A stretch of 64,000 nucleotides of DNA from Paracoccaceae bacterium. Lineage in GTDB: Bacteria; Pseudomonadota; Alphaproteobacteria; Rhodobacterales; Rhodobacteraceae. The stretch's first letter is position 1; every line of letters begins with the position of its first letter. The notes beneath the pieces were generated by a model. That model made no database searches, was not told where the DNA came from, and worked only from the letters and a program-made list of their open reading frames with translations. The position numbers were made by a program, and so were the translations under genes. This document shows, piece after piece, positions 52,689-62,066 of this stretch. The stretch lies in contig JAFGXY010000025.1 of assembly GCA_016936395.1 (NCBI GenBank), positions 124,001-188,000 of the forward strand, given 5' to 3'.

Positions 52689-53243
52689 TCAGGCGTGCCC
52701 TGCCGTTGGCGACAGGGTCAGCGCATCGACGCCAAGGCTTTTCAGCGCGCCCATCCATTTGCTGCCATCATCGGCGGCAAACACCAGATCGGGCGGGGCG
52801 TCGGCAATCAGCCAGTCGTTGTGCGCAATCTCGGCCTCCAACTGGCCTGGCCCCCAGCCGGAATAGCCAAGCGCCAGCAGGGCGGCATCCGGGCCTTCGC
52901 CCTTGGCAAGCGCCTCAAGGATATCCAGCGTGGCGGTCATGTGATAGCCGCCCGGCACGGTCATCGAGGCGGGACCAAGCGGGTAATCGCCCGAGTGCAG
53001 CACAAAGCCCCGCGCCCGTTCGACCGGACCACCGAAATGCACCCTGATGTCGCGGCCTTGCGGCACCCGTGGGATATCCAACTGATCCAGCAGGCTTGAA
53101 AAGCTGAGGTCGCGGTTGGGCTTGTTGACGATCAACCCCATCGCCCCGTCCCCGGAATAGGCGCAGACCAAGATCACGCTACGGTCAAAGCGCGGGTCGG
53201 CCATGCCAGGCATCGCCACCAGAAGTTTCCCACCAAGCTCCAT
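52689..53243 (-). CDS. YqgE/AlgH family protein (DUF179)
   Basis: A 184-residue cytosolic protein with the DUF179 pattern: LLVAMPGMADPRFDRSVILV, GAMGLIVNKPN and VHFGGPVERARGFVLHS. Its molecular role is unresolved; in Pseudomonas AlgH is linked to alginate and redox regulation. The ATG at 53243 has AAAGGCGG upstream. It is convergent with the ALDH gene (two bases between stops) and divergent from the DsbD-like gene. Confidence 0.93.
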   Translation of the reverse strand: MELGGKLLVAMPGMADPRFDRSVILVCAYSGDGAMGLIVNKPNRDLSFSSLLDQLDIPRVPQGRDIRVHFGGPVERARGFVLHSGDYPLGPASMTVPGGYHMTATLDILEALAKGEGPDAALLALGYSGWGPGQLEAEIAHNDWLIADAPPDLVFAADDGSKWMGALKSLGVDALTLSPTAGHA

Positions 53244-53300
53244 CTTGCGCCGCCTTTCCCCTGGACAGAACCACCCCCGCAAAATGGGCCTGATGTGGCT

Positions 53301-53316
53301 TTGCCTCAAGAGGCAA
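53301..53316. promoter_or_regulatory. Palindrome TTGCCTC-AA-GAGGCAA
   Basis: A perfect 7-2-7 palindrome in the 137-base divergent gap between the YqgE and DsbD-like genes. The symmetry suits a dimeric regulator; no known regulon motif is recognised. Confidence 0.35.
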
Positions 53317-53380
53317 GTCCCGCGCGGGCATCCCGTCTTTGTGACTTTTCATTCCGCCGCGACTGCCTATTTTCGCAGTC

Positions 53381-54181
53381 ATGAAAGCAGCGTTCGCACT
53401 GACCCTTTTGCTCGCCCCCGCAGCCCATGCCCAAGGCGTGACCCAGGCCGATGTCCTGTCTGCGCAGTTTCGCCCCGGATGGCAAACCGCGTCCGGCACG
53501 CATATGGCGGCGCTTGACGTGCAGCTTGCGCCCCAGTGGAAAACCTATTGGCGCGCGCCGGGTGATGCCGGCATACCGCCTGTGTTTGACTGGTCGGGCT
53601 CGCAAAACGTGGCCTCGGTGCAATTTCATTGGCCCTCGCCCGAAGTGTTCCGCACCAGTGGCCTGCAAACCGTGGGCTATCATGACAGCCTGATGCTGCC
53701 GATCGAGGTCACCCCGAAAGACCCGTCGCAGCCTGTGCACCTGAAGGCACGCATTGACCTTGGGGTCTGCAAGGACATTTGCATGCCGGCATCGTTGCAA
53801 CTGACGGCAAACCTGCTGACCCCCGGTGCCGCCGACCCGGCCATCAAAGCCGCGCTGAAGGCGCGCCCTGCCACGGCTGCAGAGGGCGGTGTGGGCAAGG
53901 TCGGCTGCACGGTCGAGCCGATCAAGGACGGCTTGCGCGTCACTGTAACGGTAAACATGCCGCAGCAAGGCCGCGATGAGGTTGTGGTGTTCGAACCGGG
54001 CCTTGCCGGTGTCTGGGTGTCCGAAGCTGCGGTCATGCGTCAGGGCGGCACCTTACAGGCCCAGGTCGAGATGGTGCCGCCCTCCGGCCAGCCCTTTGCG
54101 CTGGACCGCAGCGCCGTGGTAATGACCGTCATTGGATCGGCCGGGCGCGCGGTGGAAATTCGCGGCTGCCCGGCCGGCTGA
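53381..54181 (+). CDS. Periplasmic DsbD N-terminal-domain-like protein
   Basis: A 266-residue exported protein with a signal peptide ending near residue 17 (LLLAPAAHAQ). The mature part resembles the thiol-disulfide interchange DsbD/ScsB alpha domain: APQWKTYWRAPGDAGIPP, FHWPSPEVF and the paired cysteines LGVCKDICMPA. Two more cysteines (VGCTVEP, RGCPAG) may form a second disulfide. It lacks the membrane and thioredoxin domains of full DsbD, so it would need a separate electron donor. Its stop abuts the convergent RND gene stop. Likely role: periplasmic reductive repair or copper stress; not certain. Confidence 0.85.
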   Translation: MKAAFALTLLLAPAAHAQGVTQADVLSAQFRPGWQTASGTHMAALDVQLAPQWKTYWRAPGDAGIPPVFDWSGSQNVASVQFHWPSPEVFRTSGLQTVGYHDSLMLPIEVTPKDPSQPVHLKARIDLGVCKDICMPASLQLTANLLTPGAADPAIKAALKARPATAAEGGVGKVGCTVEPIKDGLRVTVTVNMPQQGRDEVVVFEPGLAGVWVSEAAVMRQGGTLQAQVEMVPPSGQPFALDRSAVVMTVIGSAGRAVEIRGCPAG

Positions 54182-57100
54182 TCAGCCCCGCATCGGCAAG
54201 ATGCGGGCGGCGACATAGGTGGTCAGCGTCACCAACAGCGACACCGCAGCGAACAGCGCAAAGGCCATGGCGGGCGTCGCCCCCGACAGGAATGGCACCA
54301 GCCCCACCAGCCAGCCCGGCATCGCGCCCGTCGCCACCACCGGCCCCAGCGTCACGGCAAAAACCGCAAGCATCGCCGCGCCCGAGCTCAGCAGCAGCAG
54401 CTTTGGCCCGCGCTTGACGCCACGGGTCAGTGCCTGGAACATCCGCCCGATATCGGCCTGAACCGCAACAAGGGCAGGCACCATGACCAGAACCAAGATC
54501 ATCCCGAAGCCCAAGCCGTAGACCAGCGTGACCACGGTCGGTTTCAGAAACTCGGCTTGCGAGCTGCGTTCAAACAGCAGCGGCGACAGGCCCAGAACCG
54601 TGGTCAGTGTGGTCAACAGCACCGGGCGGAAGCGATCGGCCACGCCATCAATGATCGCCGGCATCAGCCCGCGCTTTTCGGAATATTCGTCGATGGTCGA
54701 CACCAGAACGATGGAATCGTTGATGATGATGCCCGACATGCCGATCATCCCTACAATCGAGAACATCGACATCGGCAGGCCCCAATAATGATGCCCCCAC
54801 AGCGCGCCGATCAGGCCGAAGGGAATGACCGACATCACGACCATCGGCCGGGTCCAGCTTGCGAAAATCCACGCAAGACACAAATAGATGCCCAGAAGGC
54901 ACAGGATCATCGCGGTGCCCGCATCGCCCAGAAACTCGCGCTGTTGCTCCACCAAACCGCCCTGACGGCTTTCCACGCCAAACTCCTGCTCGATCTGCGG
55001 CAGGATGGTGTCGCGGATGGTCGACTGAATCTCTTCGGCCCGCGCGGCATTGTCTTCGGCCAGATCGCCCGACACCGTCACGATGCGCAGCCCGTTTTCG
55101 CGCCGGATGGTGGAAAAGCCCGCCTGTCGATCAACCGTCACAATATCTGCCAGGGGCAGATAATTCCCCGGCCCCGCCCGCATCAGCGTGCTTTCCAGAA
55201 AGTCTGCGGTCAATTCCCGCGCCGGCAGTTCCAACCGGATTGACGCACTGCGCGGCCCGTCAGGATACGTCGCGGCCTCGATCCCGTTCAGGCGATCGCG
55301 CAAGGTGCGGCCCAGATCGTCAATCGCAAAGCCCATGGCCTGACCAAGCGGCGTCAGATTCAGGATCAACTCTTCCTTGTCATAGGCCAGGCTGTCCTCC
55401 AGCGCCGAGACTTCTGGATAGACCGCAAGCCGGGCCTTCAACGCCTCGGCAGCGGCTTTCAATCCTTCAGAAGAGGCGCCATAAAGGTCTATTGAAAGCG
55501 CGTCACCGCCGGGGCCAAATCGGCCGCCGCGGAACGACAATTCCTCCATCAGCGGATGCGCGCGGACCTCTTCTTGCAAGGCGGCGACAAAGGCAAAGCT
55601 GGAATAGGGCCGCTCATCGCGGCTGATCAACTCCAGCGAAATGCTGCCCAGAAGGTCAGCGTCCTTGCTGTCGGCACTGGCCAGCCCGCGCCCCCCCGAT
55701 CCGCCGACCTCGGCCATGGCAAAGGTGATCGGGTTGGTGCCATGCTCGGCTGCATAGCGCGCGCCAACCGCGTCGGCGGCACGCTGCAATTCGCGCATCA
55801 TCGCCACGCTGTCGTCGCGGTCCGCCCCCGGCAGCATCGAGAAATTGCCGGTGACGGACGCCTGTTCCGGCGCGTTGAAGAACCGGAATTGCAGATCGCC
55901 ACGGATGAACAGCGCGGCCGAAAGCGCCAGCAGCGCCACAATCGCCGCAAGAACCGGATAGCGCGCCGCAATCAGCACACGCATCAGCGGCTTGATCCCG
56001 TGTTCTTGCAGCCATGTCATGCCCCGGTTGACCTGCCGCGACGGCCAGTCATACCAGCTTTCCTCGCGCGCTTTGGCGATGGCATGCGCCATGTGGTTGG
56101 GAAGGATCAGGAAACTTTCCACCAGACTGGCCAGCAGAACCGCGATCACCGTAAACGGAATGTCGCGGATCATGTCGCCAAACCGGCCGCCGATGGCCAC
56201 CAGACCGAAGAACGCGATCACGGTGGTCAGGGTTGACGCCACCACAGGCATCGCCATGCGACCGGCACCGTTTTCGGCGGCAACGACCGGGTCTTCGCCC
56301 AGCACACGGCCCCGGAAATCGGCGTGTTCGCCCACCACAATCGCGTCATCGACCACAATGCCCAGCATGATGATCAGCGCGAACATCGAGATCATGTTCA
56401 GCGTCACACCCGAGGCATACATCGCCGCAACCGCTGCCAACAGCGCCACGGGAATCCCTGCCGCCACCCAAAGCGCAGTGCGGGCGTTCAGGAACAAGAA
56501 CAGCAGCGCCACCACGATGGCCAGACCGCTGATCGCATTGTCCAGCAGCAGGTTCAGCCGGTCGGTGATCTGTGACGCGCGGGCCCGGACCAGATCGACA
56601 CTGACACCGGGCGGCAAGGAAAGCTGCATCTCGGCGGCCACGTCCGCGACACTCGCTTGCATGCGGATCGCGTCGCCATCGGCATTGCGGTCCACGCGGA
56701 CCGTCATCGCCGGGTTGGTGCCGACAAAGCTGGCACGACCGGAATCGGCGCCAACCGCGGTAATGCTGGCAATATCGCCCAGTGTCAGGTTAGTGCCGTC
56801 AGGCAGACTGCGCAAGACGATGCCCGCCAGTTCGGCCGCGCTGCGCAACTCGGTTCCGGTGCGCACCCGGGCTGACCCATCGCCGACGCTGCCCGCCGGG
56901 TTGGTCTGCACCGCCCCGGCAATGGCTGTCGAAATATCGCGCATGGTGATGTCATGCCGGATCAGGGCCACCGAAGGCACCTCGACCAGCGTTTCCGGGT
57001 CGGCATAGCCGCGAATGGTGCTGCGGGTGACCCCCACTTGGAACAGGCGGGCCACCAGTTCATCGGCAAAGCGGCCCAACTGGTCCACGCCCACCGGGCC

Positions 57101-57556
57101 GGTGATCACAACATCGGTGACCGAATCGCGCCACTGTCCCCGCTGGATCACCGGGTCTTCCGCCTCGGCCGGCAGGTTGTTGACGGATTCCACAGCCGTC
57201 TTCACGTCTTCGGCGGCTTGGGTCAGATCAAAGCCCGGCTCGAACTCCAGCGTCATCCGGGCACTGCCTTCGGTGGCGCGCGAGGTGACATCGGTGACAC
57301 CATCCACCGCCAGCAGCGCGGGTTCCATCACCTGCACGATGGCGCGGTCCACATCTTCGGCCCCGGCCCCGTCCCAGGTGACCTGCACGGTAACTTCGGC
57401 AATCACCACATCGGGGAAATACTGTGCCCTGATCCGGCTTGCGGCCACCAGCCCCGCCACAATCATCAGCACCAAGAGCAGGTTCGCAATCGTGCGGTGC
57501 CGCACGAAATACGAGATGATCCCGCCCGAAGGCCCAAGATTGCGCATTGCCGCCAT
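54182..57556 (-). CDS. RND efflux pump, AcrB/HAE-like permease
   Basis: A 1,124-residue inner-membrane proton-driven exporter with 12 helices and two large periplasmic loops. Features: first helix RTIANLLLVLMIVAGLVA, RAQYFPDVVIAEVTVQ in the porter domain, and the TM4 proton-relay Asp pair in IVVDDAIVVGEHAD. The extended C-terminal region (about 1050-1124) adds hydrophobic segments. The ATG at 57556 lies four bases after the adaptor stop, whose codons (GGGGGG) double as the ribosome site. No outer membrane channel gene is nearby, so it likely uses a TolC encoded elsewhere. Substrate unknown. Confidence 0.93.
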   Translation of the reverse strand: MAAMRNLGPSGGIISYFVRHRTIANLLLVLMIVAGLVAASRIRAQYFPDVVIAEVTVQVTWDGAGAEDVDRAIVQVMEPALLAVDGVTDVTSRATEGSARMTLEFEPGFDLTQAAEDVKTAVESVNNLPAEAEDPVIQRGQWRDSVTDVVITGPVGVDQLGRFADELVARLFQVGVTRSTIRGYADPETLVEVPSVALIRHDITMRDISTAIAGAVQTNPAGSVGDGSARVRTGTELRSAAELAGIVLRSLPDGTNLTLGDIASITAVGADSGRASFVGTNPAMTVRVDRNADGDAIRMQASVADVAAEMQLSLPPGVSVDLVRARASQITDRLNLLLDNAISGLAIVVALLFLFLNARTALWVAAGIPVALLAAVAAMYASGVTLNMISMFALIIMLGIVVDDAIVVGEHADFRGRVLGEDPVVAAENGAGRMAMPVVASTLTTVIAFFGLVAIGGRFGDMIRDIPFTVIAVLLASLVESFLILPNHMAHAIAKAREESWYDWPSRQVNRGMTWLQEHGIKPLMRVLIAARYPVLAAIVALLALSAALFIRGDLQFRFFNAPEQASVTGNFSMLPGADRDDSVAMMRELQRAADAVGARYAAEHGTNPITFAMAEVGGSGGRGLASADSKDADLLGSISLELISRDERPYSSFAFVAALQEEVRAHPLMEELSFRGGRFGPGGDALSIDLYGASSEGLKAAAEALKARLAVYPEVSALEDSLAYDKEELILNLTPLGQAMGFAIDDLGRTLRDRLNGIEAATYPDGPRSASIRLELPARELTADFLESTLMRAGPGNYLPLADIVTVDRQAGFSTIRRENGLRIVTVSGDLAEDNAARAEEIQSTIRDTILPQIEQEFGVESRQGGLVEQQREFLGDAGTAMILCLLGIYLCLAWIFASWTRPMVVMSVIPFGLIGALWGHHYWGLPMSMFSIVGMIGMSGIIINDSIVLVSTIDEYSEKRGLMPAIIDGVADRFRPVLLTTLTTVLGLSPLLFERSSQAEFLKPTVVTLVYGLGFGMILVLVMVPALVAVQADIGRMFQALTRGVKRGPKLLLLSSGAAMLAVFAVTLGPVVATGAMPGWLVGLVPFLSGATPAMAFALFAAVSLLVTLTTYVAARILPMRG

Positions 57557-57560
57557 GGCC

Positions 57561-59027
57561 TTAACCCCCCATGCGTTCTTCAAGCCGCGCAATCACCTGC
57601 GCGGGCACTTTTTCCTGGGAAAGTTGTTCCAGCATCCGGGTCTTGGCATCGGCCGGCATCCGTTGGTTGCCTTGCACAAAGGCAATCAGCTGCGCCCGTC
57701 GTTCCGGTGTCAGGTCCACGGTTTCCGGGGCTGCCGGGGCAGCGGCGGCCCCGTCTTGCGCCGGGCGGACCGGCTTGATCTTGATGCCCGCCCCCAGCAA
57801 GGGTGAGCGTTCCGTCACCACCTCTCGCCCGGCAAAGGCACGGGCGTCGATGATCACCCCGTCGCCCTGACGCCGCAGCACCGAGACGGTCTGCGCCTCA
57901 AGCCGGTCCTCGGGCCCCAGAACAAGCAGCGTCCCCGTGCCGTCAACCGCCGTTGACGGTAACAAGGCCACGCCCGAAAGCGCGGGTTCCAGAATCGACA
58001 GCGTTACAAAATCGCCGGGCCGAAAGCCGCGTGCCTTGTCCAGCGTGGCATAGACCAGACGCCCGGTCGCACCTTCCCCCACCGCCGCACCAACCCGTGC
58101 AACCGTGCCGGTGGCTGAGATTTCGGCCCCCAGAACATCGAGCGACACTTTGACCGGCGCCAGGATCAGCCCGCCCTGCGCATCCAGCAACCGGGCGAAT
58201 TGCGCCGTGGACAGCCGGAACGACACTTCCAGCGCGTCGGGGTCGATGACCTCGGCCAACACCTCATTGGCGCTGACCAGACCGCCCGTCACGATCGACA
58301 CCCCGTTCAGCCGCCCGTCGAACGTTGCCCTGATTTCGGTGTCGGCCAGCACCCGCTCGGCCTCGGCCAGGGTGATTGAGGCGCGTTGCAGGCTTGATGC
58401 CGCCTTGTCGACCCGCGCCTCGGCCTGCGCCAAGGACGACCGGCGCGAAAGCACCGCCTGTTCCGCTGCCGACACCGCCAATGCGGCAGTTTCCACGGCG
58501 GCAGGTGACCCGACGCCGCGGGCCTGCAAATCTTCCTGCCGGGTCAGCGCCTGGCGGCGCAAGCCAAGCTGCGATTGCGCGGCGGCCAAATCGTCGCGCG
58601 CCAGGATAAGTGCCCGGTCGGCGTCGCGCACCTCGGCCTCGGCCTCGGTCACGCCGGCCTGCGCCAGATCACGGGCCGAAATCGCATCCGCCGGGTCCAG
58701 ACGCAGCAGCAACTGCCCTTCGGACACCGAGGCCCCATCTTCCACGCCGCTGCCGATTTCAATGACCCGACCTGCTCGGGGCGCGCGCACCTCCAGCGTG
58801 CGGCGTGACCGGATTTCGCCAAAACCCGCCAGTTCCGGCTGCATCGTGCCGGGGGTCACGGTCATCACATTGGCCGAAAACACCCGCTCCCGCGCGGGTT
58901 GCGCAGGTTTGTCCGCAGCCATCCGGGCCGAAATCGCCCCGACAATCACGCTGCCCGCCAACGCCAGAAAGCCAAGCGTCAGCGCCGCCAGAAACAAGCC
59001 GATCAGGGACCGAGACAGAAATCGCAT
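57561..59027 (-). CDS. RND efflux periplasmic adaptor subunit (HlyD/AcrA-like)
   Basis: A 488-residue membrane fusion protein that links the pump to an outer membrane channel. N-terminal anchor helix (about 8-35), lipoyl half-motif EVRAPRAGRVIEIGSG, a long coiled-coil hairpin (about 115-215), beta-barrel and membrane-proximal domains. The C-terminus adds an unusual helical tail after VDLTPERRAQLIAFVQ. Two ATGs (59030 and 59027) are adjacent; 59027 is better spaced from GGAG. A TATACT hexamer on the minus strand at 59058-59053 may be its -10, without a clear -35. It is co-transcribed with the RND gene. Confidence 0.92.
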   Translation of the reverse strand: MRFLSRSLIGLFLAALTLGFLALAGSVIVGAISARMAADKPAQPARERVFSANVMTVTPGTMQPELAGFGEIRSRRTLEVRAPRAGRVIEIGSGVEDGASVSEGQLLLRLDPADAISARDLAQAGVTEAEAEVRDADRALILARDDLAAAQSQLGLRRQALTRQEDLQARGVGSPAAVETAALAVSAAEQAVLSRRSSLAQAEARVDKAASSLQRASITLAEAERVLADTEIRATFDGRLNGVSIVTGGLVSANEVLAEVIDPDALEVSFRLSTAQFARLLDAQGGLILAPVKVSLDVLGAEISATGTVARVGAAVGEGATGRLVYATLDKARGFRPGDFVTLSILEPALSGVALLPSTAVDGTGTLLVLGPEDRLEAQTVSVLRRQGDGVIIDARAFAGREVVTERSPLLGAGIKIKPVRPAQDGAAAAPAAPETVDLTPERRAQLIAFVQGNQRMPADAKTRMLEQLSQEKVPAQVIARLEERMGG

Positions 59028-59119
59028 CATGGCTCCGAATTTATTTGATAAAAGTATAGTGCGGGCGCAGCATACTGCCAGCCACAAGGCTGTTACGACA
59101 CAAAACCTGGCCTCCGTCG

Positions 59120-59662
59120 TTATTTTCTGCGCTTGTGCTCTTCGAGGCGGGGAAAGATTTCGACAAAGTTGCAGGGCCGATGGCGGTAATCGAGTTGCCA
59201 ACGCAAAATCTCGTCCCAGGCATCGCGGCAGGCCCCGGGACTGCCGGGCAGCGCAAACAGATAGGTGCCGCCCGCCACCCCGCCACAGGCCCGGCTTTGC
59301 ACCGCCGATGTGCCGATCTTTTGCATCGAGACGATGGTGAACACCGTGCCGAACGCCTCGATTTCCTTCTCGTAGACATCGCGGTGCGCTTCCACCGTCA
59401 CGTCGCGCCCGGTCAGCCCGGTGCCCCCGGTGGACAGGATCACATCCACCGCCGGGTCCGCAATCCACGCGCGCAACTGATCGGCAATCTTGTCGCGGTC
59501 ATCGGTGACGATGGCTCGCGCGGCCAGCAGGTGCCCCGCCCCGGTCAACCGCTCCACCAGCGTGTCGCCGGAACGGTCATCGCCCGCCGTGCGGGTGTCA
59601 CTGACCGTCAGCACCGCAATGCGGACCGGGACAAAGTCTTTCGTTTCGTCAAGCCTGTTCAT
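59120..59662 (-). CDS. moaB: MoaB/Mog family molybdenum cofactor protein
   Basis: A 180-residue MoCF-domain protein. It binds molybdopterin and in this family (MoaB/Mog/MogA) adenylylates it before metal insertion, although E. coli MoaB itself is inactive. Motifs: VLTVSDTRTAGDDRSGD near the N-terminus and the MPT-binding loop STGGTGLTGRDVT, then ALPGSPGACRDAW. The start at 59662 overlaps the glycosylase stop (ATGA). It could support the formate dehydrogenase in this genome, which needs bis-MGD. Confidence 0.92.
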   Translation of the reverse strand: MNRLDETKDFVPVRIAVLTVSDTRTAGDDRSGDTLVERLTGAGHLLAARAIVTDDRDKIADQLRAWIADPAVDVILSTGGTGLTGRDVTVEAHRDVYEKEIEAFGTVFTIVSMQKIGTSAVQSRACGGVAGGTYLFALPGSPGACRDAWDEILRWQLDYRHRPCNFVEIFPRLEEHKRRK

Positions 59663-60474
59663 CCCCGCACCTTTGCCTGCAACGCCAGAAGGTCGGCCCA
59701 TGCCTCGCGCTTGGCGGCCGGGTTGCGCAACAGATAGGCCGGGTGCGCCATCGGCAACAAGGGGCGACCCATGGCCTGCGACCAGTTGCCCCGTGCTTTC
59801 AGGATGCCCCGCTCGCCGGTCAGGGTGAACAAGGGCGTGTTGCCCATGACCACGATCACCTTCGGGTCTATCAACGCGATATGACGCTCGACAAAGGGCC
59901 GCATCATGTCAATTTCGGCAGGCTCGGGGTCGCGGTTGCCGGGGGGCCGCCATGGCAGGACGTTGGTGATATACAGCGCCTCTTGCGGCGTGGTCGCCGT
60001 GCGCGACAGGCCGATGGCGGCAAACATCGCATCCAGCAACTGCCCGGCGCGGCCCACAAACGGGCGGCCCTCGCGGTCTTCCTCGGCCCCCGGTGCCTCG
60101 CCCAGCACCAGCACATGCGCGGTTGGCAGACCGTCTGAAAACACCAGATTGCGGGCGCCGCGCTTCAACTCGCAATAGTCAAAGCGCTGGATCGCATCGC
60201 GCAAGGCCGCAAGATCGCCCGCCTGCGCCGCCATCTTCCGCGCCTCGGCCACAACATCCACCCCGGTTTCGAAGCCGGATGGATGATCGACCGCGCGAGA
60301 CGGCGGCACGGCGGCAAGCTGGGGTGCAGCGGGCAGCGGTTTTGCGGCGTCTGGCAAGGCATAGCGGTTCAGGGGGGTGTCTTGCACCACCTCTAGCACG
60401 CCCAGATCATATTGCCACGCCAAAGCCGCCAAGGCGGCGTGCCAGTCGCTTTCGATCTCGGTAACGATTCCCAT
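59659..60474 (-). CDS. Uracil-DNA glycosylase, family 4-like, without the usual Fe-S cysteines
   Basis: Removes uracil from DNA to start base excision repair. The 271-residue protein has an alphaproteobacterial N-terminal extension (about 1-95) and a UDG domain with motif 1 LVLGEAPGAEEDREGRPFVG, the LPWRPPGNRDPEP segment and motif 2 MAHPAYLLRNP. Family 4 enzymes hold a [4Fe-4S] cluster on four cysteines; this protein has only one Cys (DYCELKRG), the other positions reading Phe, Trp and Met. The start ATG at 60474 fits family starts (MGIVTEIESDW). Coupled to moaB. Its activity and cluster status need biochemical proof. Confidence 0.88.
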   Translation of the reverse strand: MGIVTEIESDWHAALAALAWQYDLGVLEVVQDTPLNRYALPDAAKPLPAAPQLAAVPPSRAVDHPSGFETGVDVVAEARKMAAQAGDLAALRDAIQRFDYCELKRGARNLVFSDGLPTAHVLVLGEAPGAEEDREGRPFVGRAGQLLDAMFAAIGLSRTATTPQEALYITNVLPWRPPGNRDPEPAEIDMMRPFVERHIALIDPKVIVVMGNTPLFTLTGERGILKARGNWSQAMGRPLLPMAHPAYLLRNPAAKREAWADLLALQAKVRG

Positions 60475-60582
60475 AGTGTTGACGCTATGCGCCCGCGCCG
60501 CGTGCCGCAAGGCGCGTATCACCGTTGCCCCGGCCCGCCCGCTTTGGCATAAGCAGCGCATCTGCCAGGGAAGGAATCCGTC

Positions 60583-61545
60583 ATGATCTTTCGTGCCCGC
60601 CACCTTCTTGGCATCGAACACCTTTCACCGCAGGAAATTGTCAGCGTCCTTGATCTGGCCGACCGCTACGTTGATCTGAACCGCCGCACGGTCAAGCAAT
60701 CCGACGTGCTTGCGGGCATGACGCAAATCAACATGTTTTTTGAGAACTCCACCCGCACGCAGGCCAGTTTCGAGCTTGCGGGCAAGCGGTTGGGCGCGGA
60801 TGTGATGAACATGTCGGTGGCACAATCGTCGGTGAAAAAGGGGGAAACCCTGATCGACACCGCCCTGACACTGAACGCCATGCACCCCGATCTGCTGGTG
60901 GTGCGGCATCCGTCGTCGGGCGCGGTCAACCTGCTGGCATCCAAGGTGAATTGCGCGGTCCTGAACGCGGGCGACGGGCGGCACGAACACCCGACACAGG
61001 CGCTGCTGGATGCGCTGACCATCCGCCGCGCCAAGGGCCGCATCCAGCGACTGACCGTGGCCATCTGCGGCGACATCGCACATTCCCGCGTGGCACGCAG
61101 CAACCTGATCCTCTTGGGCAAGATGGAAAACCGCATCCGCCTGATCGCGCCTCCCACCCTGATGCCCCCCGGTGTGGACGCGTTCGGCTGTGAGCTGTTC
61201 GACGACATGGCCGCCGGGCTGGAAGGCGCAGACGTAGTGATGATGCTGCGCTTGCAACGCGAACGGATGGACGGCGGCTTCATCCCGTCCGAGCGCGAGT
61301 ATTACCACCGCTTCGGGCTGGACGCCGAAAAACTGGCCGCCGCCAAGCCCGATGCCATCGTCATGCACCCGGGGCCCATGAACCGCGGCGTCGAGATTGA
61401 CGGTGAGTTGGCCGATGACATCAACCGCTCGGTCATTCAGGAGCAGGTCGAAATGGGCGTCGCCGTGCGCATGGCTTGCATGGACCTCTTGGCCCGCAAC
61501 CTGCGCGCCGGCCGCGGGATGAAGGCGACGGAGGTGATGGTTTGA
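60583..61545 (+). CDS. pyrB: Aspartate carbamoyltransferase catalytic subunit
   Basis: Forms N-carbamoyl-aspartate, the second step of pyrimidine synthesis. The 320-residue protein has the carbamoyl phosphate loop [29 protein letters not shown], the HPTQALLD aspartate-side motif, and [12 protein letters not shown]. The ATG at 60583 follows AAGGAA. No pyrI regulatory gene is adjacent; instead a pyrC-like pseudoenzyme gene lies two genes downstream, as in PyrB-PyrC' complexes known from Pseudomonas. Its stop overlaps the next gene's TTG start. Confidence 0.96.
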   Translation: MIFRARHLLGIEHLSPQEIVSVLDLADRYVDLNRRTVKQSDVLAGMTQINMFFENSTRTQASFELAGKRLGADVMNMSVAQSSVKKGETLIDTALTLNAMHPDLLVVRHPSSGAVNLLASKVNCAVLNAGDGRHEHPTQALLDALTIRRAKGRIQRLTVAICGDIAHSRVARSNLILLGKMENRIRLIAPPTLMPPGVDAFGCELFDDMAAGLEGADVVMMLRLQRERMDGGFIPSEREYYHRFGLDAEKLAAAKPDAIVMHPGPMNRGVEIDGELADDINRSVIQEQVEMGVAVRMACMDLLARNLRAGRGMKATEVMV

Positions 61546-62066
61546 CCAACCCCCTTGCCATTCCCATCGGCCCCGAACGCAGCGTCTGGGTGTTTGCCAT
61601 CGACCTGCCCAAGGAACAGGCCGAAACCTTTGCCACAGGCCCCTTGTCCGATGCCTTAGGCGTGGCCAGCCTTGACCCGGCTCAGACCGAATACCTCGAC
61701 GCCGACACCTTCACCGAATACGGTTTTTCGCGCTATCTGGTGGAAGGCCAGGGCGTGACCGAGGACAGCGTGGCCAAGGACATCGCCCGGCTTGATGTCC
61801 TGCGCGGCCCGGTGCTGCTGGTGTTCCGCCCCGGCCTTGGCCAAGGCCGCCTTGCGCCCCGCCCGCCGCTGCGCCTGATCGGCCGCTATGACGAGGTGCC
61901 GCCGCCGCCGCTTGTCAGCCTGCCAGACTATGACCCCATCAAGGACACCGTCCCGATCACGCCGAAGAAGCGCCCGTCCGAGGCCGCAATGTCGGGCCGG
62001 GTGGCGATGGCGGTTCTGGTGCTGCTGTTCCTTTTCGCTGCCCTCTTCGTCTGGAGCGCGTCATGA
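61542..62066 (+). CDS. Uncharacterised tail-anchored membrane protein in the pyr cluster
   Basis: A 174-residue protein with a soluble N-terminal domain (about 1-135) and one C-terminal membrane helix (about 152-173, [17 protein letters not shown]) preceded by a basic KKRPSEA segment, so the domain should face the cytoplasm. The soluble part has no motif recognised here. The TTG start at 61542 overlaps the pyrB stop (TTGA) and has a strong GGAGGTGA five bases upstream, deciding the start. Its stop overlaps the next gene (ATGA). The tight coupling implies a role near the PyrB complex or simply co-regulation; function unknown. Confidence 0.75.
   Translation: MTNPLAIPIGPERSVWVFAIDLPKEQAETFATGPLSDALGVASLDPAQTEYLDADTFTEYGFSRYLVEGQGVTEDSVAKDIARLDVLRGPVLLVFRPGLGQGRLAPRPPLRLIGRYDEVPPPPLVSLPDYDPIKDTVPITPKKRPSEAAMSGRVAMAVLVLLFLFAALFVWSAS

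Noticed and set aside
59053-59058. A definite promoter for the RND adaptor based on TATACT
   Set aside because: No recognisable -35 at suitable spacing; mentioned only in the gene entry.
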